Assembly: GCF_018619335.1 (NCBI RefSeq)
Contig: NZ_JAHHDX010000054.1
Span: forward strand, 1 to 42,139
DNA length: 42,139 nucleotides
Reading direction: 5' to 3'
From: Alteromonas sp. ALT199
GTDB taxonomy: Bacteria > Pseudomonadota > Gammaproteobacteria > Enterobacterales > Alteromonadaceae
Part shown: piece after piece, positions 1 through 8,497 of the stretch
How positions within the stretch are numbered: position 1 is the stretch's first letter
Layout of the letters: each line of letters starts with the position of its first letter
Notes under the pieces: generated by a model
Told to the model about the DNA's origin: nothing
What the model saw: only the letters and a program-made list of their open reading frames with translations
Databases searched by the model: none
Position numbers and translations under genes: made by a program

Positions 1-171
1 AGAGTACAAAAAATGAACTGGATAGGATGTTTTATGTGCTTTAAATGTTAAATGTAAGATAATATTTACAGAAGGAGGTAAAAAGACGAAAAAAAATTGA
101 ACTTTTACGGAACACCCGTCTGATCCCAGTTGACCGTTCGCTTAGGATGTGGTTATTATCAAAGTGAGGCT

Positions 172-200
172 TTGACCTTACTAATAATAATTCGTTATAT
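172..200 (+). promoter_or_regulatory. sigma-70-type promoter of the first TonB-dependent receptor
   Basis: TTGACC at 172-177 and TTATAT at 195-200 are separated by exactly 17 bases, a good match to the housekeeping consensus. Transcription would begin near 207 and leave a leader of about 48 bases. The leader ends in a Shine-Dalgarno sequence, GGGAGA, just before the ATG at 255. Bases 1-171 are AT-rich and hold no gene I can support. This is inference from motif match only. Confidence 0.5.
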
Positions 201-254
201 AAACGATTTAAGAAACACACACTAAGAGTTTTTAGTGGTCCAGGGAGACAATAC

Positions 255-3062
255 ATGTTTATAAACTCTAAGCTGGCTAAGTCAGTGAAGTTAGCGTGCG
301 CATTCGGTGCTGCATCATCTATCGGCTTCACTGGTGCAGTTAACGCACAGGAAACCGAAGAAGCAGCGGAAGCAGTAGAAAAAATCGAAGTAACTGGTTC
401 GCGTATCCGTCGTACCGATATTGAAGGTGCAAACCCAGTTACAGTTATGTCACGTGTTGATATCGAAAAATTCGGTATCACTTCAATCGGTGACGTTCTT
501 CAAGCAATCCCTTCTGCAGGTTCTGCGATTAACACCAACAATAACAACGGTGGTAATGGTACAACTACTATTAACATCCGTGGTATTGGTTCAAACCGTA
601 CACTAGTTCTTGTTAACGGTAAGCGTTGGGCGCCAGGTCTTACTGGCTCTGTTGACCTTAACAACATCCCTGCATCTATCATCGAGCGTATTGAAGTTCT
701 TAAAGATGGTGCATCAGCAGTTTACGGTTCAGACGCGGTTGCTGGTGTTGTAAACATCATCACTCGTCAAGATTTTGAAGGTGTTCATGCATCTGGTTAC
801 GTTGGTCAATATGACGAAGGCGACGGCAACAAAGAGCAGTGGGATATCGGCTTCGGTACTTCTAACGACAAAGGTAATGTTTACTTTAACATCAGCTACG
901 TAGAAGAAGAGCCAACACTAGCGGGCGACCGTGAAATCTCTGCAGTACCTACTTTTGGTACGCCTGAAGGTTTCGGCGGTTCATCTGCTCCACCTCAGGG
1001 GCGTTTCTGGACTTTTGACCAAGCTGATAATGGCTTCAACGAACAAGGTGACGGTAACGGTGGTTTAGAACCATGGGTTGAACCAGATAGCCGCTTCAAC
1101 TTCGCGCCGTTCAACTACCTATCTACACCACAAGAACGTACTAACATCTATACTCAGGCACGTTATGAACTTACAGATAACCTATCTGTTAACGTAACGG
1201 GCTTCTACGGTAACCGTAAATCAGAGCAGGCCCTAGCGCCAACTCCGTTATTTATCGGTACTGCGTTTGGTGATTCAGGCTTCACTTTAGATGCTGATAA
1301 CCCATTTAACCCGTACGGCGTTGATGTTTCAACCGACCAATCAGTGCTTGATGCAGATCCAAATGCACGTGAAATGTTCTTATTCGGTCGTCGTATGATG
1401 GAAGCGGGTTTCCGTAGTTTCAGACAAAACGTTGACCAGTTCCAATTTAACGGTGGTTTTGACGGTGTAATTGAGTTTGCGGACAGAGAATTCTTCTGGG
1501 ATGCTAACTACACGTACGCAGATATCACACAAAACACGTCTACTGACGGTCTTCTTAACATGGACCGTGTTGCTCAAGCTATTGGCGACCCTGCTGACTG
1601 TACTGGTGAGTGTACACCTCTTAACCTATTTGGCGGCGCGCCAAACGTTATTGGTGAAGGTACTATCACGCAAGAAATGCTTGATTACATTACGTTCACT
1701 GCTCAAGACGAGTTAAACTCTTCACTTGAAAGCTACTCTGCTAATATCTCTGGTGAAATACTTGAACTACCAGCGGGCTATTTAGCGTTCGCTGCTGGTT
1801 ATGAGAAGCGTTGGCAGTCAGGTTACGACCAGCCAGACGCAATCATTGCAGCTGGTATCACTTCAGGTAACGCGCGTCAGCCTACCTCTGGTGCTTTTGA
1901 CGTTGAAGAAGTTTACCTAGAACTTGCTGTTCCACTACTTTCAGATATGCCTGGTGTAGAGCAGTTAGACCTAGAGCTTGCTACCCGTTATTCTGACTAC
2001 AGCAACTTTGGTGACACTACTAACTCGAAAGTTGGTCTGAAGTGGCGTATTAATGACGACCTACTTGTACGTGGTACATGGTCTGAAGCATTCCGTGCTC
2101 CATCTCTTGATGAGTTGTTCTCAGGTAACAGCGATAGCTTTGCACCACTAACCGATCCATGTAATGGCGGTGCTGCAGGTAACCCTGACCTTCCAGGTTG
2201 TGCGGGTATCCCTGCAACTTACGAACAGCCTAACACGCAGATTCGTACAACTGTAGGTGGTAACGCAGACCTAGAAGCTGAAGAAGCAGAAAGCTTTACA
2301 TACGGTTTCGTATACTCTCCTGAAGCAGTTGAAGGCCTGTCAATCACGTTTGATATCTTCGATATTGAAGTAGACAACGCAGTGTCATCTGTTGGTGCAC
2401 AAACTATTCTTAATGCCTGTGCCCAAACTGGTGTAAATCTATGTTCGCTTATCGAACGTGGTGCTGGTGGTAACGTAGTAGACTTGTTCAACGGTCAAGT
2501 AAACCTTGGTGGTCAAACAACGTCTGGTTTCGACTACAACGTAGCGTATAACTTTGAAACTGAGTACGGTGATTTCCGCATTAACTGGGATGGTACTTAT
2601 GTTGACGAGCGTACTACTATCGTAATCGACCCAGTAACAAATACATCTACCGAGTTTAACGATGCGGGTCTTGCGGGCGACCGTGATGTTGTTCCACGTC
2701 TACGTACTAACCTTGCAGTAACGTGGGCGTACGATGACTGGACAGCTAACTGGTTAGTTCGCTTCATCGGCCACACTACTGAAGAGTGTTCAATCGATGG
2801 CGATACGCTTGATCAACAGCTTTGTAGCGATCCAAGTGAAGAGCTTGGTGGCGATAGCTTCAACGAACTTGAAGATATGGCATACCACGATGTATCACTA
2901 GGTTACGCGGTTAACGATAACCTACGTATTACGCTTGGTGTGAACAACTTGTTCGACACTGACCCAGAAGTTTCTTACTCGACGTTTGCTAACAGCTTCG
3001 ACCCGTCTATGTATGAAATTCCTGGACAATTCTTCTACTCACGCGTAAATGTTAACTTCTAA
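255..3062 (+). CDS. TonB-dependent outer-membrane receptor, substrate unknown
   Basis: A 935-residue TonB-dependent receptor. It starts with a signal peptide that probably ends at VNAQ (about residue 32), followed by a TonB-box-like stretch, [11 protein letters not shown]. The plug domain (about 55-170) shows [18 protein letters not shown] and ends in [20 protein letters not shown], the classic plug signature. The rest is a long beta-barrel rich in alternating aromatic and polar residues, and the protein ends in VNVNF with the C-terminal Phe expected for BAM-dependent insertion. Such receptors import large or scarce substrates using energy from TonB-ExbB-ExbD. Four cysteines near 450-460 and others near 640-730 suggest disulfide-stabilised loops. 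Codon use looks optimised, which suggests high expression. A strong terminator follows at once, so it is probably transcribed alone. The start is fixed by the GGGAGA ribosome site. Confidence 0.93.
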   Translation: MFINSKLAKSVKLACAFGAASSIGFTGAVNAQETEEAAEAVEKIEVTGSRIRRTDIEGANPVTVMSRVDIEKFGITSIGDVLQAIPSAGSAINTNNNNGGNGTTTINIRGIGSNRTLVLVNGKRWAPGLTGSVDLNNIPASIIERIEVLKDGASAVYGSDAVAGVVNIITRQDFEGVHASGYVGQYDEGDGNKEQWDIGFGTSNDKGNVYFNISYVEEEPTLAGDREISAVPTFGTPEGFGGSSAPPQGRFWTFDQADNGFNEQGDGNGGLEPWVEPDSRFNFAPFNYLSTPQERTNIYTQARYELTDNLSVNVTGFYGNRKSEQALAPTPLFIGTAFGDSGFTLDADNPFNPYGVDVSTDQSVLDADPNAREMFLFGRRMMEAGFRSFRQNVDQFQFNGGFDGVIEFADREFFWDANYTYADITQNTSTDGLLNMDRVAQAIGDPADCTGECTPLNLFGGAPNVIGEGTITQEMLDYITFTAQDELNSSLESYSANISGEILELPAGYLAFAAGYEKRWQSGYDQPDAIIAAGITSGNARQPTSGAFDVEEVYLELAVPLLSDMPGVEQLDLELATRYSDYSNFGDTTNSKVGLKWRINDDLLVRGTWSEAFRAPSLDELFSGNSDSFAPLTDPCNGGAAGNPDLPGCAGIPATYEQPNTQIRTTVGGNADLEAEEAESFTYGFVYSPEAVEGLSITFDIFDIEVDNAVSSVGAQTILNACAQTGVNLCSLIERGAGGNVVDLFNGQVNLGGQTTSGFDYNVAYNFETEYGDFRINWDGTYVDERTTIVIDPVTNTSTEFNDAGLAGDRDVVPRLRTNLAVTWAYDDWTANWLVRFIGHTTEECSIDGDTLDQQLCSDPSEELGGDSFNELEDMAYHDVSLGYAVNDNLRITLGVNNLFDTDPEVSYSTFANSFDPSMYEIPGQFFYSRVNVNF

Positions 3063-3083
3063 TCGAAGTTGTAGATAGAATTT

Positions 3084-3109
3084 AAAAAAGCCTCTTCGGA
3101 GGCTTTTTT
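3084..3109 (+). terminator. Rho-independent terminator after the receptor gene
   Basis: An A-run, then GCCTC-TTCG-GAGGC and a run of six T. This is a compact hairpin with a stable tetraloop just after the receptor stop codon. The next gene's ATG lies only about 20 bases further on, so that gene depends on read-through or on a promoter inside the receptor gene. Confidence 0.9.
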
Positions 3110-3128
3110 GTTATGTGGACGACAGCAA

Positions 3129-4259
3129 ATGAATATAGAACAGTGTATCAATAATGCTAACGACGCCCATTTATCAGGCAACACAGATAAAGCTATGCAA
3201 TGGCTTAAGCAAGCGGGTGTGTTAGGGGATATAAATGCGGCGTTAGATTACGCCTATTATCAATCAAAAAAGAACCCTAATGAATCAGTAGCGTTTCTAG
3301 AACGCGCTGGATGTGCCGACAATGCCGTCGTTCAGTTCCATAAGCTGCAGATTAGCTACTTTGGTGGCGTAGTTACGCACTCCGAATTGGTTGCGCAAAC
3401 ACTACTTTCACTTGGTGATAAAGGGGTAATTGAAGCGTATCTGGTCGCGTTGTCTTATTTAACAGTTGGTAACGAGGCGTTTTCATATATTGCTAACAAA
3501 GTATGCCTTCTTGCGCCAAACATTAGTAAACAACTTAATTTAGTTTCTGAAGACTTGAAGCATAGTGAAAAAAGCGCTTATCAACAGGCTATTGAAGAGA
3601 TAGCTAGTGCCCTCACTAGAATACATGAACCTTCAAAAGTTCTAGACAAGTCGTTACCCATTAAAGTATACGCTAACGCTCTATCTGAATTCGAATGTCG
3701 CTATTTAATTACTAAATTTAGCGCCTTGTTGCAGCCGTCAATGGTCGTAGACCCCGTTACAGGGCAAGGTAGAACGGATAGCGTGCGAACCAGTTATGTT
3801 GCGATAATAGAACCTAGCCAGTGCGATTGGATTACACGTAAGTTAGATAAAACAATATCTCAGGTGACACAGACTCCCCGACGTAACGGCGAAGCATTAA
3901 ATTTACTTAGGTATGCACCCGGCCAAGAGTATAAGCCGCATTACGACGGGCTAAATGAAATAAACGACGCTGCAATGTTTAAAGACGGAAAGCAGCGCGT
4001 TAAGACTGCACTTGTTTACTTGAACACGGTGAGTGGGGGAGGGGAAACCCTTTTTCCAAAACTTGATATTCGCATAGCGCCAAAAGGCGGGAATATGGTT
4101 GTTTTTTCCAACAGCGATGAAAACGGTAAGCTACTGTTGAACAGCTATCATGCTGGCACACCAACAGTTTCGGAAAATAAATGGTTAGTTACAAAATGGA
4201 TTAGAGAATCTTCCACTATTTATGGTAACTTAATTTACGGCAATTATACTAAGGGATAA
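3129..4259 (+). CDS. prolyl-4-hydroxylase-type 2OG-Fe(II) oxygenase with N-terminal helical repeats
   Basis: A 376-residue protein. Residues 1-170 look like Sel1/TPR-type helical repeats. The C-terminal 190 residues form a P4H-type double-stranded beta-helix domain: the metal ligands are H271 and D273 (motif HYDG) and H341 (YHAGTP), and K351, ten residues after the distal His, matches the 2-oxoglutarate-binding lysine of prolyl 4-hydroxylases. YLN followed by GGGETLFP and the ending KWLVTKWIRE are also typical. There is no signal peptide, so it should act in the cytoplasm. The target is unknown; peptidyl proline is the family default. I chose the ATG at 3129 because an earlier in-frame TTG (3108) lies inside the terminator. 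The gene is AT-richer than the receptor upstream. A lipoprotein gene follows after 5 bases. Confidence 0.85.
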   Translation: MNIEQCINNANDAHLSGNTDKAMQWLKQAGVLGDINAALDYAYYQSKKNPNESVAFLERAGCADNAVVQFHKLQISYFGGVVTHSELVAQTLLSLGDKGVIEAYLVALSYLTVGNEAFSYIANKVCLLAPNISKQLNLVSEDLKHSEKSAYQQAIEEIASALTRIHEPSKVLDKSLPIKVYANALSEFECRYLITKFSALLQPSMVVDPVTGQGRTDSVRTSYVAIIEPSQCDWITRKLDKTISQVTQTPRRNGEALNLLRYAPGQEYKPHYDGLNEINDAAMFKDGKQRVKTALVYLNTVSGGGETLFPKLDIRIAPKGGNMVVFSNSDENGKLLLNSYHAGTPTVSENKWLVTKWIRESSTIYGNLIYGNYTKG

Positions 4260-4264
4260 CACAA

Positions 4265-4537
4265 GTGAAAAAAGTTACAAAGATAATTCTTGCATCAAGC
4301 CTCGCTCTAGCACTTGGCGCGTGTGGTTCAACGAGTAATCAAAGTTCTCAATACGCAAAAGCTGATACCAATGCAGAAGACGATGGTATGGTATGCAAAA
4401 TGGAGAAAAAGATCGGTTCAAATCGCATGCAGCGCGTATGTTACTCTGTAGAAGAAAGAGAACAAATGCGTGAAGCAGGTCGCGACGGCTGGTTGCGTAT
4501 GCAGCGCGGTACAGAAACTGGCGGCGGTGACCAGTAA
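4265..4537 (+). CDS. small predicted lipoprotein
   Basis: Ninety residues with a GTG start behind AAGGGA, which overlaps the stop region of the preceding oxygenase gene. A lysine-rich n-region and hydrophobic core lead to the lipobox L17-G18-A19-C20, so signal peptidase II processing and lipidation at Cys20 are expected. Residue +2 is Gly, not Asp, so outer-membrane sorting by Lol is likely. The mature part is short and charged, with a Cys pair (in MVCKMEKK and RVCYSVEE) that could form a disulfide in the periplasm. Similar small Cys-containing proteins are frequent in Alteromonadales, but I know no function for them. It sits between two oxygenase genes and is followed by a terminator. Confidence 0.75.
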   Translation: MKKVTKIILASSLALALGACGSTSNQSSQYAKADTNAEDDGMVCKMEKKIGSNRMQRVCYSVEEREQMREAGRDGWLRMQRGTETGGGDQ

Positions 4538-4561
4538 TTACACTTAAAGTTTGTTTAAGAT

Positions 4562-4586
4562 GGGAAGCAAAACACTTCCCTTTTTT
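4562..4586 (+). terminator. Rho-independent terminator after the lipoprotein gene
   Basis: GGGAAG-caaaaca-CTTCCC followed by six T. The next ATG (4589) is only two bases after the T-run and has no room for its own promoter or a clear ribosome site. Confidence 0.85.
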
Positions 4587-4588
4587 GT

Positions 4589-5581
4589 ATGAAAGATAAA
4601 AACAATAATAGCAATTTAGAAGAAATACTCGCAGAAATAACCATCGCTATCAACGCGGCTAATTATAATGATGCTCTTCTTCTTTACAGTGAAGTTTATC
4701 GGCAATGGCCAGAGTACTTATCGCCAGCTACCGAAGTATCACTTTCAAAATCTCAAGCTACTCATATTCATAACGTAGGTAATTTAGCTCGACGTGATTT
4801 GTTTGTGAAAACACAGTCGATTGGCACGACTGATAGGCTTAAAAAAGCCGTGAGAATATTTTGTGGCGCCGAAAAAAAGCAATTTGATAAGGCATATCAA
4901 TCGCCAAGTTTTCTATATGTTCCAAATCTTCCATCTGCGCCTTTTTCTGATGTGAATTCAGTGCAAGGCCTAAATACTTATGTTAATGCACTTTCTGAAC
5001 ATAAAGATGTCTTCATATCCCAATTATCACAAGCTAACGAACGCTATATCCATCATACTGGTGATGTACCAGATACCGAAGAATGGGCGCAGCTAGCCCA
5101 AAAATGGAATTCACTCCACCTAATGAAAGGCGGTAAGCTTACCGAACATGGTTCAAAGCTTCCCAGTGAAATAAAGACGTTATTTGAGTCGCCGATCTTA
5201 GCTCACTGTCCCGTGCACGCGCCCGAAATTGTAATCTCTGTGCTACAGCCAAAAACTAAAATACCGCCTCACTTTGGAGTTTCTAATATTAAGTGGACAC
5301 TGCACATTCCCCTTATAATCAATGACAAATCTTATTTGAACGTTGCCAATGAAAAAATGTATTGGCATGAAAATACAACAGCAATTTTGTTTGATGATAG
5401 TTTTCAACATAGCGCAGAAAATGGAGACGAGTCAGCCCGAGCAGTTTTGATTATGGATATCTGGAACCCTCATTTGACGACTAACGAGAGAGCGGATATT
5501 GCACAGTTTATTGCAGAATATAGCGAGTGGTCTTCGCAATATGGGGAATTAGCGACATTGGACAGAAGGTTATACAAATAA
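4589..5581 (+). CDS. aspartyl/asparaginyl beta-hydroxylase-family 2OG-Fe(II) oxygenase
   Basis: A 330-residue protein of the Asp/Asn beta-hydroxylase family (Pfam Asp_Arg_Hydrox type). The first 100 residues look helical and TPR-like. The catalytic domain shows H228 in IPPHFGVSN, a WTLHIPL strand, W-H-E-N, then FDDSFQHSAEN with H274, and R284 exactly ten residues later for 2-oxoglutarate; NPHLTTNER closes the domain as in the family. These enzymes have two His iron ligands and no carboxylate in the usual place, and the sequence follows that pattern. No signal peptide is visible. Bacterial members act on free or peptidyl Asp/Asn; the substrate here is unknown. The gene starts directly after a terminator, and its stop overlaps the next start (TAATG), so it is translationally coupled to the downstream oxygenase. 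Confidence 0.85.
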   Translation: MKDKNNNSNLEEILAEITIAINAANYNDALLLYSEVYRQWPEYLSPATEVSLSKSQATHIHNVGNLARRDLFVKTQSIGTTDRLKKAVRIFCGAEKKQFDKAYQSPSFLYVPNLPSAPFSDVNSVQGLNTYVNALSEHKDVFISQLSQANERYIHHTGDVPDTEEWAQLAQKWNSLHLMKGGKLTEHGSKLPSEIKTLFESPILAHCPVHAPEIVISVLQPKTKIPPHFGVSNIKWTLHIPLIINDKSYLNVANEKMYWHENTTAILFDDSFQHSAENGDESARAVLIMDIWNPHLTTNERADIAQFIAEYSEWSSQYGELATLDRRLYK

Positions 5582-7383
5582 TGCAGTCGCGGCCAAATAT
5601 AGTCATTCCAAACTTGATCAATGCGTTTAATAGAGGCGATTTCCCTTTTGTTATTAACACAGTAAAGCAGAACGGATCGTTAACACGTGTTGATGCAGTT
5701 GTCTCACAATTATATGCAAGCGCGTTAAGAAAAACCGGCAGAACGGACGAAGCTGCAAAGACCTTTGAAAAAGGCTTGAAACTATTTCCAAAGTCTACTG
5801 ATTTGATGAATAGTTATGGGAACCTGTTTTTAGAAAAAGGGCAAAGTGATAAAGCTATTTTATGGTTTACTAAAGCTATAAAAATTAAACCCAGTACTTT
5901 CGATTATAAGTACAACTTAGCAAGGGCTCTTTTTAACGCAAAGCGCTATAGTGAAGCTGAAAAGCAATGTCGTCAGTTATTGGAAAAACAGCCAAATAAA
6001 AGCTCTGTCCTGCTGCTGATAGCATCTATTTTAGTTGATAATAATCAAGAAGATAAGGCTGAGCGTTATTTAAATCAGTTGTTAGATAATGAACCGCATA
6101 ATGTAAGGGCGCTGAACAATTTAGGAAACATAAAACGCAGAAATGGCCAGCTCGAGGAAGCGATTGCACTATATAAAAAGGCGCTGTCTAGTGGTAAACC
6201 TAATGCTGAGCTTTTTCAAAACCTAGCGGCTGTGTTAGCACTCAGTGGCTTGCTAAACGAGGCTTTCGCTACTTATAAAGAAGGGTTAACGGCTTTTCCT
6301 ACAAGCGTAGGTTTGCATAAAGAATACGCTCATTTAGCCTGGGTTCAAAACCTTGAAGCACCGTTTTCTCTTTTAGAGACAAACTTGTCAATTAACAATC
6401 CCGATTTAGTTTTAGCTTATACGGAATTGATGATTAGGGTAGAAGAGTTTGATAAAGCGAAACTATGGTTAGAAAAGCTTCTCGAAGCGAGGCTGCCAAC
6501 TTATCAAATTGCCGCAGCGGCCAGTTTATCAAACACGCTCAGAGAGCTTGGAGAATTTGAGAAAGCGCTGGCCACCGTTAGTGTTAAAGCCTCTAATCCC
6601 ACCTTAGAGACGCTTCCATTACTGATTGAGAAAAGCTATTCATTGTTGAGTCTTGATAGGTACAAAGAAGCGGTAAAAGCACTTGAGCTAGTGTGCCGAA
6701 TTGCACCTTTAAATCAAGGGTATTGGACTTTGCTTTCTACAGCATACAAAGCAAATGGCGATGAGGCTAAGTATGTTCAGCTATGTGATTATCAAAGATT
6801 TGTGAATGTAACTTCGTTGTTAGAAAACGAAGATACAAATAGGAAATTTATAAGCGAGCTAAGAGAGTATCTCAATACGCTTCACAATAATGAAAGACAC
6901 CCTATAGGACAATCTCTGCGTAATGGTTCTCAAACATTCGAAAATCTTCTAGATTCAGCGCATCCAATAATTAAACAGTTAAAAGCGGCCATCGAAGAAA
7001 GAGCCAAGTTGTTTATATCGAAACTAACGCACGAAAAGAAGCATCCGTTTTTGTCTCGTCTAAGCCCAAATATAGACTTTATTGGGAGCTGGTCGGTGAG
7101 GTTACGGCAAAAAGGATTCCACAAATCCCATTACCATTCAGAAGGTTGGCTTAGCGGTGTATTGTATGTAGACGTGCCTAGCGAAGTCGCAACAAATGGA
7201 AATGGTTGGTTGGTTTTTGGGCGGCCAGATATAAGTGGCGTAATTATGCCCGAAGATTTTGCGATTAAACCGCAAGAAGGAAGTATAGCCTTCTTCCCTT
7301 CATATATGTGGCACGGTACGAACCCAATTATATCAAATGATCAACGCTTAACGGTTGCTTTCGATATTGTGCCACATACGTAA
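5581..7383 (+). CDS. TPR-repeat protein with C-terminal 2OG-Fe(II) oxygenase domain
   Basis: A 600-residue fusion. Residues about 30-450 form a TPR superhelix (repeats such as NSYGNLFLEKGQSDKAILWF and NLGNIKRRNGQLEEAIALY). Residues about 500-600 are a putative 2OG-Fe(II) oxygenase of the PF13759 type: GSWSVRLRQKG, then HYHSEGWLSGVLYV (H517 and H519), IKPQEGSIAFFPSYMWHGTNP (distal H578) and R589 in QRLTVAFDI, which would bind 2-oxoglutarate. The TPR part probably recruits a protein partner. The start at 5581 overlaps the previous stop, with GAAGG about 12 bases upstream; a longer in-frame reading from 5527 lies inside the upstream gene and is less likely. Together with the two upstream genes this suggests an operon that modifies a shared protein or peptide, which is inference. 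Confidence 0.82.
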   Translation: MQSRPNIVIPNLINAFNRGDFPFVINTVKQNGSLTRVDAVVSQLYASALRKTGRTDEAAKTFEKGLKLFPKSTDLMNSYGNLFLEKGQSDKAILWFTKAIKIKPSTFDYKYNLARALFNAKRYSEAEKQCRQLLEKQPNKSSVLLLIASILVDNNQEDKAERYLNQLLDNEPHNVRALNNLGNIKRRNGQLEEAIALYKKALSSGKPNAELFQNLAAVLALSGLLNEAFATYKEGLTAFPTSVGLHKEYAHLAWVQNLEAPFSLLETNLSINNPDLVLAYTELMIRVEEFDKAKLWLEKLLEARLPTYQIAAAASLSNTLRELGEFEKALATVSVKASNPTLETLPLLIEKSYSLLSLDRYKEAVKALELVCRIAPLNQGYWTLLSTAYKANGDEAKYVQLCDYQRFVNVTSLLENEDTNRKFISELREYLNTLHNNERHPIGQSLRNGSQTFENLLDSAHPIIKQLKAAIEERAKLFISKLTHEKKHPFLSRLSPNIDFIGSWSVRLRQKGFHKSHYHSEGWLSGVLYVDVPSEVATNGNGWLVFGRPDISGVIMPEDFAIKPQEGSIAFFPSYMWHGTNPIISNDQRLTVAFDIVPHT

Positions 7384-7398
7384 AGTTAAGAGTCGGTG

Positions 7399-7953
7399 TT
7401 AGGCTGGCTCTAACTTGAATGCAAGCGTGTATCTTGGCATGTAGCAAATACGATTGGGCGGCCTGCCCACATGTTTAATAGCGCCGTGAAATACTACTGT
7501 TCTGCCAGGTTTAGGCGTACAGGCAAAAACGCAGTCGTCTTTGTCGTTATAAAAAAGTGTTTCGCCACCCCATTCAATATCCCATTCTGGGCATAGGTAA
7601 ACTAACACAGTAAGTTCATCGGCGTCAGGAAGACAGTCGGTATGAGTAAAGAGCATGTCGCCGTAAGAAGCATAATTTACATATCCTCGATATGCCTTGT
7701 AGTGTTTACCAGTGGTATTAAAAATCTCTTTTATTGCGTGCTGATAAACGGCAAGCCCTCTTACTTGTGTGTCGCTAAGTTCAACTGCCCAGTGTTTATA
7801 TTGAGCGGTATCAGGACGCGCAACTTCTGTATGCTTAAATGCGCTGATTTCTAATCCTTTAAAAATTCCAGTCGCTTCTTCTAGCGAACATAAATCGTCG
7901 AATACCCAAACTGGCTTATCATTTATTGTATAGCTGTACGTAGGTGCGCTCAT
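7399..7953 (-). CDS. short P4H-like 2OG-Fe(II) oxygenase
   Basis: A 184-residue single-domain 2OG-Fe(II) oxygenase. Iron ligands are H104 and D106 in FTHTDCLPD and H161 in IKHVGRPP; R174 in RYTLAF is the probable 2-oxoglutarate contact. LTVLVYLCPEW, WGGETLF and KPGRTVVFHGA match prolyl-hydroxylase-like dioxygenases. No signal peptide is present. It converges on the TPR-oxygenase gene with only 15 bases between stops. I prefer the ATG at 7953, because MSAPTYSYTINDKPVWVFDD looks like a natural domain start; an in-frame ATG at 8016 would add 21 residues of unconvincing sequence. Neither start has a strong ribosome site. The substrate is unknown. Confidence 0.78.
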   Translation of the reverse strand: MSAPTYSYTINDKPVWVFDDLCSLEEATGIFKGLEISAFKHTEVARPDTAQYKHWAVELSDTQVRGLAVYQHAIKEIFNTTGKHYKAYRGYVNYASYGDMLFTHTDCLPDADELTVLVYLCPEWDIEWGGETLFYNDKDDCVFACTPKPGRTVVFHGAIKHVGRPPNRICYMPRYTLAFKLEPA

Positions 7954-8016
7954 GTTTAAATCATTCTTGTTATATATAGATGCGGTATAAATACCAAATT
8001 GTGGATAGCAATCCAA

Positions 8017-8330
8017 TGTTAATTTCTATAGGTTCTTGTTTACATCCTTCAATTTAAAGAACATTGAAATAGATGCAATTAGAAGCCTGCCACCATGACA
8101 TGAATTAAGTAGTTTTAGTGCGAAAATTCTATTTTGAACTAAAGCAGTGCAAGGCGTCGCATACTTTTGCATCCATACTTTAGTTTAATGCATTTAAATA
8201 TGATAATTTTGATTGAATATTAAACGATTAAGAGGTGGCCAGATTTATGCAAGAAAATTTCGAATACTTATTTTACCTAACTGGACGGAAAACGAGCAGT
8301 TAATCGAAAATCTGTTGGGTGTAAACAGTG
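8017..8330. other. intergenic region with a possible 18-codon leader ORF
   Basis: An AT-rich gap between the short oxygenase gene and the TonB2 operon. The only coding-like element is an 18-codon reading frame at 8247-8303 on the plus strand, preceded by AGAGGTGG at a good distance. It could be a leader peptide or chance. I see no tRNA, terminator or longer gene. Confidence 0.35.
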
Positions 8331-8381
8331 TGTTACTTGACTAAGCGTAACATTCCGTGTGAGTATACTACGTTCGTAGTA
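8331..8381 (+). promoter_or_regulatory. operator-like inverted repeats upstream of the TonB2 operon
   Basis: Two perfect palindromes stand close together: TGTTAC-N10-GTAACA at 8331-8352 and TACTACG-TT-CGTAGTA at 8366-8381. TTGACT (8337-8342) and TATACT (8364-8369) fall within them and could be -35 and -10 elements, although the 21-base spacing is too long for a good promoter without an activator. The arrangement suggests a regulated promoter for the operon starting at 8498. The regulator is not identifiable; neither repeat looks like a Fur box. Confidence 0.4.
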
Positions 8382-8497
8382 CTGACTATTGACGTCGGCG
8401 CTACATTCCTGAAACAAAATTGTGAAAGTTTTATACGCCCCTTGCCCGAATAATTTCCTATCGGCGAGGATTCAAATAAGAAATTTGGTTGGGAACT

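Noticed and set aside
99..123. Sigma-E-like GAACTT and TCTGA upstream of the first receptor
   Set aside because: The spacer is 14 bases where about 16 is expected, and a better sigma-70 promoter lies nearer the gene.
41..481. A 146-codon minus-strand frame overlapping the first receptor gene and its promoter
   Set aside because: It runs antisense over the signal peptide and plug, has no ribosome site and no protein-like pattern.
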